The notes: generated by a model from the letters alone, not told the origin. A DNA stretch of 64,000 bases from Amycolatopsis nigrescens CSC17Ta-90 (GCF_000384315.1 NZ_ARVW01000001.1:1311746-1375745); one strand, 5' to 3'; shown: positions 1 to 8,270, counted from the first letter of the stretch. Translations and numbers: made by a program.

Positions 1-154
1 CTGCTTCAGCCGAATGGACAAGGTAGCGCCTCCCCGAATGCGCGATCAAGCAACAATGCAATTACTTAGAGCAGCCACTCAGCGGTCTTCTAGTCCGAAC
101 GGGCTACAACTGGCGATCCTTGCCCACTGCAGGTAAGGCGGGCAGACTGCCGTC

Positions 155-1186
155 ATGACGGGGAAATCGCGGTTCACCAGGGTCCTGTCCGCGTTCACGG
201 CCGCCACCGCCATCACCGCACTCGCACTGGTCGCGCCCGCGACGGCGGCCGAGGGCTCGACGGCCGGGAAGGTCGACCCGCGGCCCAGCACCGCGAAACT
301 CGCCTGGGAACTGCACAAGCTGCAACTGCTCAGCCTCGGCCGGGTTTCGGTGCGGGAGATCGGCCGCTCCAACCAGGGCCGCCCGGTCTGGAGCGCACGC
401 GTCGGGCACGGTCCGCTGCGCATCTCCTACCTCACCCAGCAGCACGGCGACGAACCGCTCGGCACCCCGGCGGCGCTGGAGTTCCTCCGCGAACTCGGCA
501 CCGGGAACAGCGCCGAGCAGCGCCGGCTGCGCAGCCAGGTCACCGTGGACATCGTGGTGCGCGCCAACCCGGACGGCTTCGAGCACGACTGGCGGTACAA
601 CTACGCGCCGGACGCCGACCCCGAGTACGGCGAGCGCGGCAAGGGCTACGACATCAACCGCTACCACGATCCGGCGGTGCGTCCGGAGGACAACCCGAGC
701 ACCGAGTCCGGCCTGCTCCAGCGGCACAACGCGAAGTTCAAGCCGAGCATAGTGGTCGACTACCACATGCAGGGCCGCTACCGGGACGACGAGGGCAAGC
801 CCATCACCGCCTCCGTGCTGTGGCCGACGCACCCCGGCGTCACCCGAGAGAACGTCGCCTTCGCCAAGCAGATCTCGGTGGTGGCCAAGGATTCCCTCAA
901 CGCCGCCGGCGGCAACGTCTCGCAGTATCCCGGCGGGAACTACCAGGGCATCGCCCGCAACGGCTACGGCCTGCTCGGCAGCGGCAGCGTGCTGGTCGAG
1001 CTGAGCGACGTCGACCCCGGTCAGGAGCCGGCCCAGATCCGCGGCGCGCAGGCGTCCATGCTGGCCATCGCGGAAACCGCCGCGGACGGTTCGCTGCGCG
1101 AGATCGACCCGGCACTGGCCGACCAGATCCCGCCACGCGGCGAGCCCACCACCGTCACCACCAACGCAGCCGCGCTCACCGACTGA
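155..1186 (+). CDS. Secreted M14-family zinc carboxypeptidase-like protein
   Basis: A signal peptide (about residues 1-32, ending ATAA) precedes an M14-like domain. Visible metal and catalytic residues are the HGDE motif (H97, E100), the NPDG block at 138-141, VDYHMQG (H204) and a late VELSD (E282) in the position of the catalytic glutamate. It should act outside the cell on peptides or a peptidoglycan-type substrate; the substrate cannot be read from sequence. The gene stands alone, convergent with the ferredoxin reductase gene, and ends just before a strong hairpin. The ATG lacks a perfect Shine-Dalgarno, but it is the only start that gives a complete signal peptide. Confidence 0.8.
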   Translation: MTGKSRFTRVLSAFTAATAITALALVAPATAAEGSTAGKVDPRPSTAKLAWELHKLQLLSLGRVSVREIGRSNQGRPVWSARVGHGPLRISYLTQQHGDEPLGTPAALEFLRELGTGNSAEQRRLRSQVTVDIVVRANPDGFEHDWRYNYAPDADPEYGERGKGYDINRYHDPAVRPEDNPSTESGLLQRHNAKFKPSIVVDYHMQGRYRDDEGKPITASVLWPTHPGVTRENVAFAKQISVVAKDSLNAAGGNVSQYPGGNYQGIARNGYGLLGSGSVLVELSDVDPGQEPAQIRGAQASMLAIAETAADGSLREIDPALADQIPPRGEPTTVTTNAAALTD

Positions 1187-1209
1187 GCCGACCACCCGCC
1201 GAGGTTCGA

Positions 1210-1258
1210 GCCCAACGTGACGTTTGGCCAATAGAAGACACCAAACGTCACGTTGGGC
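1210..1258. terminator. Bidirectional hairpin between convergent genes
   Basis: Perfect 18-bp inverted repeat (1210-1227 and 1241-1258) with a 13-nt loop. It lies between the 3' ends of the peptidase and ferredoxin-reductase genes. A near-identical palindrome recurs at 42828-42880, so it belongs to a dispersed family. Confidence 0.75.
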
Positions 1259-1295
1259 CTGGGCGGGGCGCGAATGCTCGAACCCGGTCCGCGGC

Positions 1296-2555
1296 TCAGC
1301 CGGCGACCAGCCAGGCGTCGCCCGGCGGTCCGCTGCGCACCGGAAGCCGCGACACCCGGGACGTCCGGGATGCCCTGCTCGGCCGGGCTGCCGGTACCGG
1401 CAGCCGCCTTGCCAGTTCCGCGGTCCACTCGATCATCTCCCGCGGACGGTCCCAGCCGCAGATGCCGACCAGCCGCCCGGCTCGCAGGTAGCCGGTGATG
1501 CCGTCCGCGAGCCGGACCGTGTCGTCGCCGAGTGACGGCAGTCCCGCCATCTGCAGCCGCACCTGGTACTGGCCGGACCAGGCTCGGGGCAGCGGGGTGA
1601 ACGGCAGTGCCTGGTCGCGGCCGAGCAGCAGGTTCTCCGCCGCCGCCCGGCCGCTCTCCACCGCGTTGATCCAGTGCTCCACCCGCCGGGGCACCTTGTC
1701 GAAGCGGAGGTTCGGCCAGCGCGCCACGTCGCCGGCCACCACCACGTCCGCCACCCCGGCGGCGAACAGGGTCGACTCGCACAGCACGCCGTCCTCCAGC
1801 ACCAGCCCGGAACCGCGCAGCCAGTCCACCGAGGGCACGCTGCCCAGCGCCAGCACCACGCAGCCGGCGACCAGGAGCTTCCCGTTCGCCAGGTGCAGCC
1901 CGACCGCGCCGCCGGTGGTGATCCAGTGCCGCACCTCGGTGCCCAGCGCCAGCTTCGCCCGGTACCGCCGGTGCAGGTCGGTCACCGTGACCGCCAGCGC
2001 CGGCCCGTACCGCAGCAGCGGCGCGGACGAGCGCCCGACCATCGACACGTCCCGGCCGAGCTGGCGCATGCTCGCCGCGAACTCGCAGGCGATCAGCCCG
2101 GTGCCGAGCACCACCGCCGGTTTGTCGCTGGCCACCAGCGCGCGGCGGACCGCGAGCGCGTCCTCGATGGTCCGCAGCACCCGCACCCGCGGGTCGTGCC
2201 GCGGCGCGCCGGGCAGGTGCCGCGGCACCACGCCGGTGGCCACCACCAGCCCGTCGTAGCGCAGTTCCTCACCGCCGGGCAGGTGCAGCACGTGCCGGTC
2301 GGCCTCCAGCCGGGTGGCCTGGGTGCCGAGCCGCCAGCGCGCGTCGAGCTCCACGTAGGACCGCAGGGTCACGTCGGCCGCGCGAGCCGAGCCGCCGAGC
2401 ACGGCCTTGGACACCGCCGGCCGGTGGTAGGGCCGGCGCGGCTCGTCGCCGACGATCACCAGCTCACCGTCGAAACCCAGTTCCCGCAAGCGTTCCGCGG
2501 CACGCAGCCCGGCGACCCCGGCACCGGCCACCACGATCCGGTCCTGGCCCGTCAT
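1296..2555 (-). CDS. NAD(P)H-dependent ferredoxin reductase (FAD)
   Basis: Pyridine nucleotide-disulphide-type oxidoreductase of the rubredoxin/ferredoxin reductase family. An N-terminal FAD-binding GAGVAGLRAAE motif is followed by the second dinucleotide site (VVLGTGLIACEFA) and a VVVAGDVARWPN block that closes the FAD site. The chosen ATG at 2553-2555 overlaps the TGA of the preceding ferredoxin gene (ATGA), so the two are translationally coupled. The reading frame extends further upstream, but that part is out of character. It probably passes electrons from NAD(P)H to the adjacent 3Fe-4S ferredoxin and on to the heme-type membrane protein upstream, or to a P450. Confidence 0.85.
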   Translation of the reverse strand: MTGQDRIVVAGAGVAGLRAAERLRELGFDGELVIVGDEPRRPYHRPAVSKAVLGGSARAADVTLRSYVELDARWRLGTQATRLEADRHVLHLPGGEELRYDGLVVATGVVPRHLPGAPRHDPRVRVLRTIEDALAVRRALVASDKPAVVLGTGLIACEFAASMRQLGRDVSMVGRSSAPLLRYGPALAVTVTDLHRRYRAKLALGTEVRHWITTGGAVGLHLANGKLLVAGCVVLALGSVPSVDWLRGSGLVLEDGVLCESTLFAAGVADVVVAGDVARWPNLRFDKVPRRVEHWINAVESGRAAAENLLLGRDQALPFTPLPRAWSGQYQVRLQMAGLPSLGDDTVRLADGITGYLRAGRLVGICGWDRPREMIEWTAELARRLPVPAARPSRASRTSRVSRLPVRSGPPGDAWLVAG

Positions 2556-2776
2556 CCGGCCACCCCGTGCAAGGCGATGGCCTGCATCGGGCAGCACCTG
2601 GCCGCGGCCACGGCGTCCGGCAGCTCTTCGGCCTCCGGTGCGCGCCGATACCGCAGCCGCCCGTCCGGGGCCAGCTCGAACAGCTCCGGCGCCTCCGCCT
2701 GGCAGAGTCCGTAGAGCTCACAGCGATCGTTGTCCACACTGATCCGCGGGCCGCCGCGGCGCCATCCGAGGTTCAA
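2552..2776 (-). CDS. Small [3Fe-4S]-type ferredoxin
   Basis: About 74 residues. Cysteines are arranged as CELYGLC, then APELFEL, then CCPMQAI, the three-cysteine signature of single-cluster 3Fe-4S ferredoxins that usually partner P450s or other monooxygenases. The start is taken as TTG at 2774-2776, overlapping the TGA of the preceding membrane gene. A GTG at 2735-2737 would give a shorter protein that begins immediately before the first cluster motif. The 3' end overlaps the reductase start. Its role is one-electron transfer between the FAD reductase and a redox acceptor. Confidence 0.75.
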   Translation of the reverse strand: MNLGWRRGGPRISVDNDRCELYGLCQAEAPELFELAPDGRLRYRRAPEAEELPDAVAAARCCPMQAIALHGVAG

Positions 2777-3387
2777 ACCCGTTCCTCCACAAGACCGATA
2801 CGTTCGAGCGTCCGGGTGGGCAGAAAACGCAGCACGCCCAGCGTCGCCGCCGGCACCAGCAGGGTGATTCCGGCCAGCCAGACCAGCGACAGGTGCCCGT
2901 TGGCCAGCGCGCCGAACAACGAGTGCAGCACGCCGAGCCCGACCGCCGGGTAGGCCAGCCGGTGCAGCCACAGCCAGCGCCGGTACGCCGTCCAGCGGTG
3001 CAACCCGGCGGTCAGCGCGACGGCCAGCATCAGCTCCAGTCCGACGATGCCCGCGGTGTGCCGGGCCAGCGTGCCCGGCAGCAGCGGGATCACCAGCTTC
3101 GCCACGTCGAAGGGATCGGTGCTGAGGAACAGGAAGCAGAGCGCGTGGACCACCGCGAAGGACAGGGTGAACGCCGCCAGCGCCAGGTGCCCGCCCCGCA
3201 GCGTCTTGCGTTCGCCGAGGCGGCGGGCCCAGCCGGTGGTGGTGAGCACGCCCCAGCACAGGGTCAGGCACATGAACGCGTAGGCCACCCTGGCCGACAG
3301 CGCCGCGATGTCCCGGACGCCGAGATCCGCCGACTGCGCGAGGACCACCAGCGCCCGGGACCAGCCGTCAGCAGGAACGGCCGTCAT
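2773..3387 (-). CDS. Ferric reductase-like transmembrane protein
   Basis: 204 residues with about six hydrophobic helices. Histidines sit in the helices (GGHLALAAFTLSFAVVHALC, LARHTAGIVG, LHRLAYPAVGLGVLHSLFG) as expected for the two b-hemes of the ferric reductase/YedZ-like domain. No cytosolic flavin domain is fused; the separate ferredoxin and FAD reductase encoded just downstream could take that role. It overlaps the preceding DUF1996 gene by 20 bp and the ferredoxin gene by 4 bp. The inferred function is moving electrons across the cytoplasmic membrane. Confidence 0.75.
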   Translation of the reverse strand: MTAVPADGWSRALVVLAQSADLGVRDIAALSARVAYAFMCLTLCWGVLTTTGWARRLGERKTLRGGHLALAAFTLSFAVVHALCFLFLSTDPFDVAKLVIPLLPGTLARHTAGIVGLELMLAVALTAGLHRWTAYRRWLWLHRLAYPAVGLGVLHSLFGALANGHLSLVWLAGITLLVPAATLGVLRFLPTRTLERIGLVEERV

Positions 3388-4363
3388 TGATGCACCCGAC
3401 GACCTGGTCCATCAGCCGCTGCGGCATCAGGTTGGCGAAATCCGCGTGGTCGGTCAGCGGGTTGTGCCCCTGGTCCGGGAAGCTGTCCACGGCGAAGGTC
3501 TGGGGCTCGTTCGGCGCCGTGTAGGTCAGTGTCATCCGCAGCTGCGGCACCGCTTGCGTGCCGCGCGGGCAATTGCCGCGACGGTCGGTGAAACGCAGGT
3601 GATCGCGGTGGTTCTGGCTGTCCGTGTTCTGCCCGTCCCAGCAGCTGGGGAAGTCCAGCACGCGCTGCACCTGGCTGTCTTCGGGGCAGAGCGGGTACTG
3701 GGTGGTCTGCCGGTCCTCGAAACCGGTGCAGGTCCATTTGGCGTTCGCGTCCGCGTCCCCGTTGGTGGCCGCCTTGGCGTCGCCGGTGATCGCGCGGAGG
3801 AAGGCCGGCATCGCGGTGACCTGGCTCTTGGCGTTGCCGCGGAACTCCAGCCGCACGTCCGGGGGGAGGATCTCGCCCTCGTTCCCGTCGTTGCCACCGC
3901 CGTCCTCGTCCTCGTCCGGGCCCGGCACCCCGAGCTCGCGCAGCACCGGCCAGAAGTAGGTGGACTGGTCCCGGTTGCGGCAGGTGGTGCCGGCCGCGGC
4001 CAGGCTCCGGTCGTCGGAGTCCGCGTCGGTGGACAGGTTGCCCACGTAGTCGTGCAGGTGCTGGGCGCCGTTGCGCACCCCGGGGGCCACGATGAAGTTG
4101 TCCGGGTTGCGGTGCCCGTTCTCGTTGTTGCCGCACTGCGCGACGAAGGTGCCCGGCGACGCCCGCAGCTCGGGTTCGTCCACGTTCGGCTCGATCTCGC
4201 GGATGTCGGTGTAGAACTCCTTGGCCGGCCCTTCGGCCTGGCCGGGGCCGCCGTGCGCGGAAGCGGTGACCACGCCGATCGCGGCGCTGACCGCGATCAC
4301 TCCGGCCGCGGAGACCGCGATGATCCGCTTGCGTTTGCGGCTCGGCATTCTGTGCAGTGCCAT
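3368..4363 (-). CDS. Secreted DUF1996 protein
   Basis: The N-terminus (RKRKR followed by a hydrophobic stretch ending TASA) is an export signal. The mature part carries the DUF1996 hallmarks: AQHLHDYVGN, a WPVL block, and DFPSCWDGQN with downstream NHRDH, rich in His, Asp and Cys. A Gly/Asp/Glu-rich spacer (GPDEDEDGGGNDG) interrupts the domain. The function of DUF1996 is not established; it is common in actinomycetes and fungi. The start is supported by an AGGAGG Shine-Dalgarno 6 nt upstream. It is the third gene of the redox module. Confidence 0.85.
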   Translation of the reverse strand: MALHRMPSRKRKRIIAVSAAGVIAVSAAIGVVTASAHGGPGQAEGPAKEFYTDIREIEPNVDEPELRASPGTFVAQCGNNENGHRNPDNFIVAPGVRNGAQHLHDYVGNLSTDADSDDRSLAAAGTTCRNRDQSTYFWPVLRELGVPGPDEDEDGGGNDGNEGEILPPDVRLEFRGNAKSQVTAMPAFLRAITGDAKAATNGDADANAKWTCTGFEDRQTTQYPLCPEDSQVQRVLDFPSCWDGQNTDSQNHRDHLRFTDRRGNCPRGTQAVPQLRMTLTYTAPNEPQTFAVDSFPDQGHNPLTDHADFANLMPQRLMDQVVGCINDGRSC

Positions 4364-4376
4364 GACTGCCTCCTGA

Positions 4377-5114
4377 TCAGGTCTTCTTCGGGGAGAACTT
4401 CGGGAAGGGGAGCCGCTTCGGTGGGTTCCGGAGCAGCCCGACGAGGAAAATCGTGGCGAGTGTTTCCAGCGGGATGAGCACGGTCAGGGTGACCACGTCG
4501 GCGGTGTCGAGATCGTTGAGCGAGGGCACCGCCTGGCTGGTGGCCGGTTCCGGCAGCTTCGCGTGGTCGACCAGCCCGGTGCTCTCCAGCAGCGTGATGT
4601 GCCGCAGTACCGCCTGGTTGGCGGTGCTGGCGAAGGCACGGATTCGCTCGTCGCGGGTACCGGCCCGGACCTGGGCGATCACCGGGAAGATCGCGCCGTG
4701 GGCCGCCCGCAGCCGGTTGACGAAGATCCGCTCGAACTCGGCGCCGGCGGTGGCGGCGCTCATCTCGTCCAGCCAGGACTGCTGGTCGGCGGTGGGCTTG
4801 TCGGGCAGCGCCGCACCGAGCTCGGTGGCCAGCGCGCGGACCTGGCTGTCCAGCCTGCCGTGGTCGACCATGATGGTCATGCCGACCTCGCGGACCCGCT
4901 GGCCAGCCGCGCGCTGCCGGGCCCATTCACCGGCCGGCATCTCCCACAGGCCGGCCTGGCGGACCTTGGACAGCAGTTCCTGGTCGGCCGGTGGAAGTCC
5001 CTGCGCGGCCGCCTGCCCGGAGAGCACGAACATGACCACGGCGAACACGGCCAGCAGCGGCGGCAGCCTGCCGGTTCTCGGCGGATGGTCGGCCGGTTCA
5101 GAGTCCGAAGGCAC
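4377..5114 (-). CDS. DUF4142 membrane-anchored/exported protein
   Basis: The DUF4142 helical-bundle domain (about 35-190) follows an N-terminal signal/anchor (LPPLLAVFAVVMFVLSG) and precedes a C-terminal membrane helix (VVTLTVLIPLETLATIFLVG) with a basic tail. The GTG at 5112-5114 is preferred because it sits just upstream of the signal and overlaps the end of the lipoprotein gene by 17 bp. The reading frame continues upstream with sequence that is only the antisense-like shadow of the lipoprotein gene. Function unknown; the family resembles ferritin-like bundles but no metal ligands are obvious. Confidence 0.75.
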   Translation of the reverse strand: MPSDSEPADHPPRTGRLPPLLAVFAVVMFVLSGQAAAQGLPPADQELLSKVRQAGLWEMPAGEWARQRAAGQRVREVGMTIMVDHGRLDSQVRALATELGAALPDKPTADQQSWLDEMSAATAGAEFERIFVNRLRAAHGAIFPVIAQVRAGTRDERIRAFASTANQAVLRHITLLESTGLVDHAKLPEPATSQAVPSLNDLDTADVVTLTVLIPLETLATIFLVGLLRNPPKRLPFPKFSPKKT

Positions 5115-5622
5115 CGGAGGTCCCCGCGTCCGCGGCGGGCTGGACCTTCTTGCCGTCTGGGGCCACCGGGAACCAGCTCCCACCGGAGCCGAGCCCGCTG
5201 GTCTCGCCGGGCATCTGGTCCTTGGTGTACCGGTACAGCGGCCAGCCGGCCAGGGTGAGCTGGTCGGTGCCGTCCGACCTGCGCAGCGCACCGACCAGCT
5301 CGCGGTCGAACCCGGAAACCCGCAGGTCACCGGCCGAAGGCACCGGCCGCCACTGCTCGGCGCAGTCCTCGGCGCAGTTCGACGCCGGTGGCCTGGCGGT
5401 GTCCCGGTCGAACCGGTAGAGGGTGAAGCCCTGGGTGTCCACCACGAGCCGGCCGAGGTCGAAGGCGCGGACCGCGTGCAGGGCGGGTGGTTCGCCGGTT
5501 GCGGCCGCGTGGCCGGTGTGGGGCGCGCTGCCGCCCGCCGGGCCGCCTTCGTGGCAGCCGGCGGCGAGCAGCAGCGCGGCGAGACCCGCGGCGGTTAGCG
5601 GAATGATCCCACGATGGGTCAT
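5098..5622 (-). CDS. Lipoprotein with YxFxxD-type repeats (COG4315-like)
   Basis: Lipobox LLLAAGC gives an acylated Cys at residue 22, then a short linker and one COG4315-type domain. The domain carries the paired motifs TLYRFDRDT and LYRYTKDQ and a conserved NCAEDCAEQW cysteine pair. It is therefore an outer-face lipoprotein. The ATG at 5620-5622 has an AAAGGA ribosome site 5 nt away. It heads the minus-strand redox operon and is a single-domain relative of the two-domain lipoprotein at 7281-8195. The biochemical role of this family is unknown; the surrounding genes suggest redox or metal handling. Confidence 0.8.
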   Translation of the reverse strand: MTHRGIIPLTAAGLAALLLAAGCHEGGPAGGSAPHTGHAAATGEPPALHAVRAFDLGRLVVDTQGFTLYRFDRDTARPPASNCAEDCAEQWRPVPSAGDLRVSGFDRELVGALRRSDGTDQLTLAGWPLYRYTKDQMPGETSGLGSGGSWFPVAPDGKKVQPAADAGTSGAFGL

Positions 5623-5703
5623 GGCATCCTTTCTGTCGCGAGCGTGGCCGGGCATGCGTCATCGCCGCGATAAATGCCGGAAAAGGGCATAGAGAATCCA
5701 CGA

Positions 5704-5719
5704 TAGACACTTCTGTCTA
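5704..5719. promoter_or_regulatory. Candidate operator palindrome TAGACA-N4-TGTCTA
   Basis: Perfect 6-bp inverted repeat with a 4-nt spacer, in the divergent region between the lipoprotein operon (minus) and the sigma factor gene (plus). Its placement fits a regulator site. No candidate regulator beyond the sigma/anti-sigma pair is nearby. Confidence 0.35.
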
Positions 5720-5723
5720 CAAT

Positions 5724-5750
5724 GGAACCAAGCGTTCGCGGGGGAACGAC
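5724..5750 (+). promoter_or_regulatory. Candidate ECF-type promoter of the sigma factor gene
   Basis: GGAACC at 5724-5729 and CGAC at 5747-5750, spaced by 17 nt, match the usual GGAAC/CGT-like form of ECF promoters. A similar TGAACC-N16-CGTG element stands before the two-domain lipoprotein (7203-7228). Autoregulation by the sigma factor is inferred. Confidence 0.4.
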
Positions 5751-5878
5751 GCTTGCGGGGCCTTCACCGGGAGATACGGCTGTGGCCCAGCTGTGGTTCA
5801 AAAGAAACAAAGAGTCACGCACCGTGAGGTCGATATTGCATCTGGACACGGAACGGGTTCTGCCACAAGGATGTCCCC

Positions 5879-6430
5879 GTGGGACGCCACAGCCGGACGC
5901 TTCGCCCCCTGGTCGATCAATGCGCCGATACGGACGGCCGTGACGACCTGGTGACGACGCTCTACCAAGAGTTCGGCGGCCCATTGAAGGCGTACGCGCT
6001 CAACCTGACCGGTCATGATCGGCACTGGGCCGAGGATGTCGTGCAGGAGACGCTGATCAGGGCGTGGCGCAACGCGGACAAGCTGGACCGGCGGCCGGAC
6101 ATGCTGCTGGCCTGGCTCTACACGGTGGCGCGCCGGATCGTCATCGACGGCTGGCGCAGCCGCCGGGCCCGACCGCAGGAAGTGGAGGAGGCCGACGCGG
6201 ATTCGATCGGCGTGCCCGACGAATCGGAGAAGACACTGGCCGCGCTGGTGATCTACGACGCCCTTCGCGCCCTTTCCCCGGAACAGCGCGAAGCCGTATT
6301 ACAGACCTATCTCTGTGATCGAACCGTGAACGAGGTGGCAGCGAATCTCGGAGTTCCGCCAGGTACGGTCAAATCGAGGATCTACCACGCCGTCCGAGCT
6401 TTACGCCGGGCATTGCGGGACCGAGGTTGA
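5879..6430 (+). CDS. ECF-family RNA polymerase sigma factor
   Basis: 183 residues. Region 2 (YQEFGGPLKAYALNLTGHDRHWAEDVVQETLIRAWR) and region 4 (LSPEQREAVLQTYL...VPPGTVKSRIYHAVRAL) are both complete, with a short linker: a SigK/SigL-like ECF factor. GTG start with AAGGA 7 nt upstream. The next gene encodes its membrane-bound zinc-finger anti-sigma factor, which begins at the sigma stop codon. The likely regulon includes its own operon and the lipoprotein/redox genes on either side, based on position and on promoter-like elements. Confidence 0.9.
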   Translation: MGRHSRTLRPLVDQCADTDGRDDLVTTLYQEFGGPLKAYALNLTGHDRHWAEDVVQETLIRAWRNADKLDRRPDMLLAWLYTVARRIVIDGWRSRRARPQEVEEADADSIGVPDESEKTLAALVIYDALRALSPEQREAVLQTYLCDRTVNEVAANLGVPPGTVKSRIYHAVRALRRALRDRG

Positions 6431-6438
6431 TTTCGCCG

Positions 6439-7161
6439 ATGACCGAGAGCACCCATGTCGACGTCGCCGCGTACATTCTCGGCGCGTTGAACGAACGGGA
6501 CACCGAAGCCTTCCAGGCGCATCTGCTGAACTGCTCGATCTGCCAGCTGGAACTGCTGGAGCTGCACGAGCTGCCGGAGCTGCTGGACGAGGTCAGGCGG
6601 GCCTGGCCGGAGCCGCCGAGCCCCAGGCTGCCGGCCGGCCGACCCGAGGAGACCACCGGCACCCGGCGTCGTCGTCGAAGCAGGCTGGTGCTCGCCGGCA
6701 CCGCGCTGCTCGCCGCGGCCGCCACCGTGCTGACCGTGGCACTGCTCTCCCCCACCAGCACCCGCGCCGGCACCCCGCGAGCGGCGCCGGCCAGCGGCGC
6801 ACCGGCGCAGGTGCGCACCGGCACGGCCCCCGGCCTGGAAGGCAGCGCCGCCCTGCTCGGGGCCGAACCGACGAACACCGTGGACGCCAAGGTCACCGTG
6901 CGGCCCAAGGAATGGGGCGCGCAGGCCGAGCTCGAACTGCGCGGCGTCACCGGTCCCCTGCGGTGTCGGCTGATCGCCGTGCCGTGGACAGGGGAGGCGC
7001 AGGTGATGACCGGCTGGTCGGTGCCGGCCAAGGGCTACGGCGTGCCGGGCTCCCCCGAGCCGCTGCGGGTCTCCGGCGGCACGGCGCTCGGCCCGGCCGA
7101 AATCGAGTACTTCGAAATCCGCGCCGACGACGGGTCTCTGCTGGTCACCGTGCCGAACTGA
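6439..7161 (+). CDS. Zinc-finger anti-sigma factor, RskA-like
   Basis: The N-terminal anti-sigma domain has the HxxxCxxC signature (AHLLNCSICQLEL). One membrane helix (LVLAGTALLAAAATVLTVALL) follows a basic stretch, then an extracytoplasmic RskA-like domain of about 130 residues. It should hold the sigma factor at the membrane until a signal triggers proteolysis. The ATG at 6439 has a GAGG 12 nt upstream. A TTG at 6427 overlapping the sigma TGA is an alternative start. Confidence 0.85.
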   Translation: MTESTHVDVAAYILGALNERDTEAFQAHLLNCSICQLELLELHELPELLDEVRRAWPEPPSPRLPAGRPEETTGTRRRRRSRLVLAGTALLAAAATVLTVALLSPTSTRAGTPRAAPASGAPAQVRTGTAPGLEGSAALLGAEPTNTVDAKVTVRPKEWGAQAELELRGVTGPLRCRLIAVPWTGEAQVMTGWSVPAKGYGVPGSPEPLRVSGGTALGPAEIEYFEIRADDGSLLVTVPN

Positions 7162-7202
7162 ACCGTGGCAGCGGGTCCGCCGCGATCGAGGGCGAAAAAC
7201 TC

Positions 7203-7228
7203 TGAACCGGGTCCCGGCTGGGTACGTG
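7203..7228 (+). promoter_or_regulatory. Candidate ECF-type promoter before the two-domain lipoprotein
   Basis: TGAACC (7203-7208), 16 nt, CGTG (7225-7228). It resembles the element before the sigma gene, suggesting that the lipoprotein is a target of the adjacent sigma factor. Inference from two sequences only. Confidence 0.3.
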
Positions 7229-7280
7229 TGCTTGGTGTCCATCGCCGCGAGGCGGTCACCGGTACCCCAGGAGGAAACCC

Positions 7281-8195
7281 ATGCCCCGCAAGCAGCTTGT
7301 CGCCGTATCCGCGATCTCGGCGCTCGGCCTCACCCTGCTCGGCGCCTGCGCCGGCGGCGCCGAACAGGAACGGACCAGCCCCGCCGCGCCGCAGGTTTCC
7401 CGCGCCCAGCAGGCCGTCGGCAGCACGGAACTGGCCGCCACCCAGCTCGAAGGCATCGGCGAAGGACTCACCGACAAGGCCGGGATGACCCTGTACCGCT
7501 TCGACAAGGACACCGCCAAACCGCCCAAGGCCACCTGCAACGGCGACTGCGCCAGCCAATGGCCGCCGGTGCTCAGCGATGGCGACCCGGTGCTCGACGG
7601 GGTGGACGCGGCTGCGGTCGGCAAGGTACGCCGGGACGACGGCACCGAACAGGTCACCGTCGGCGGCTGGCCGGTCTACCGGTTCGCCAAGGACACCAAG
7701 GCGGGCGATGCCAAGGGCCAGGGCGTCGGCAGCACCTGGTTCGCGGTGAATCCCAAGGGCGGCAAGGCTTCTGCTTCGGCTCCTACTTCGACTTCGGCTC
7801 CTTCGGTGCAGACCAGGCTGGTCGCGTCCGATGTGGAGGGAATCGGGCCGGTGCTCACCGAGCAGGACGGTTTCACCCTGTACCTCTTCGACAAGGACAC
7901 CAGCAAACCGCCCAAGGCCACCTGCAACGGCGACTGCGCCAGCCAGTGGCCGCCGCTGCTGAGCCAGGGCGAGGTACAACTCGAAGGCGTAGACACCAAA
8001 CTGGTCGGCAAGGTCAAGCGCGCCGACGGCACCGACCAGGTCACCGTCGGCGGCTGGCCGGTCTACCGCTACGCCAAGGACACCAAACCGGGCGAGGCCA
8101 AGGGACACGGCGTCGGCGGCACCTGGTTCGCGATCGAGCCCAACGGCTGCAAGTCCCAGGCCCGCCCCGACGAACCCGCTCCCTCCGGCTACTAG
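7281..8195 (+). CDS. Lipoprotein with two tandem COG4315-type domains
   Basis: The signal peptide ends in lipobox LLGAC (Cys at residue 23). Two copies of the domain follow (about residues 55-155 and 180-290), joined by an Ala/Ser/Thr linker. Each has the paired motifs TLYRFDKDT / TLYLFDKDT and VYRFAKDT / VYRYAKDT plus a shared CNGDCASQWPP block with two cysteines. The duplication is almost verbatim in places, so it is recent or under conversion. The start has a near-ideal AGGAGG. It follows the anti-sigma gene and precedes a strong hairpin. Role unknown; probably redox or metal related, like its single-domain paralogue at 5098-5622. Confidence 0.85.
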   Translation: MPRKQLVAVSAISALGLTLLGACAGGAEQERTSPAAPQVSRAQQAVGSTELAATQLEGIGEGLTDKAGMTLYRFDKDTAKPPKATCNGDCASQWPPVLSDGDPVLDGVDAAAVGKVRRDDGTEQVTVGGWPVYRFAKDTKAGDAKGQGVGSTWFAVNPKGGKASASAPTSTSAPSVQTRLVASDVEGIGPVLTEQDGFTLYLFDKDTSKPPKATCNGDCASQWPPLLSQGEVQLEGVDTKLVGKVKRADGTDQVTVGGWPVYRYAKDTKPGEAKGHGVGGTWFAIEPNGCKSQARPDEPAPSGY

Positions 8196-8210
8196 CCCAC
8201 TATGGACAAC

Positions 8211-8242
8211 GTGGCCCCTCGACGATTCCCACGAGGGGCCAC
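8211..8242 (+). terminator. Hairpin terminator after the lipoprotein gene
   Basis: Perfect 11-bp stem (8211-8221 with 8232-8242) and 10-nt loop, starting 15 bp after the stop codon. No clear U-run follows. Confidence 0.7.
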
Positions 8243-8270
8243 ACGGCCCTTTCCGAACTGGCTGCAGCGC

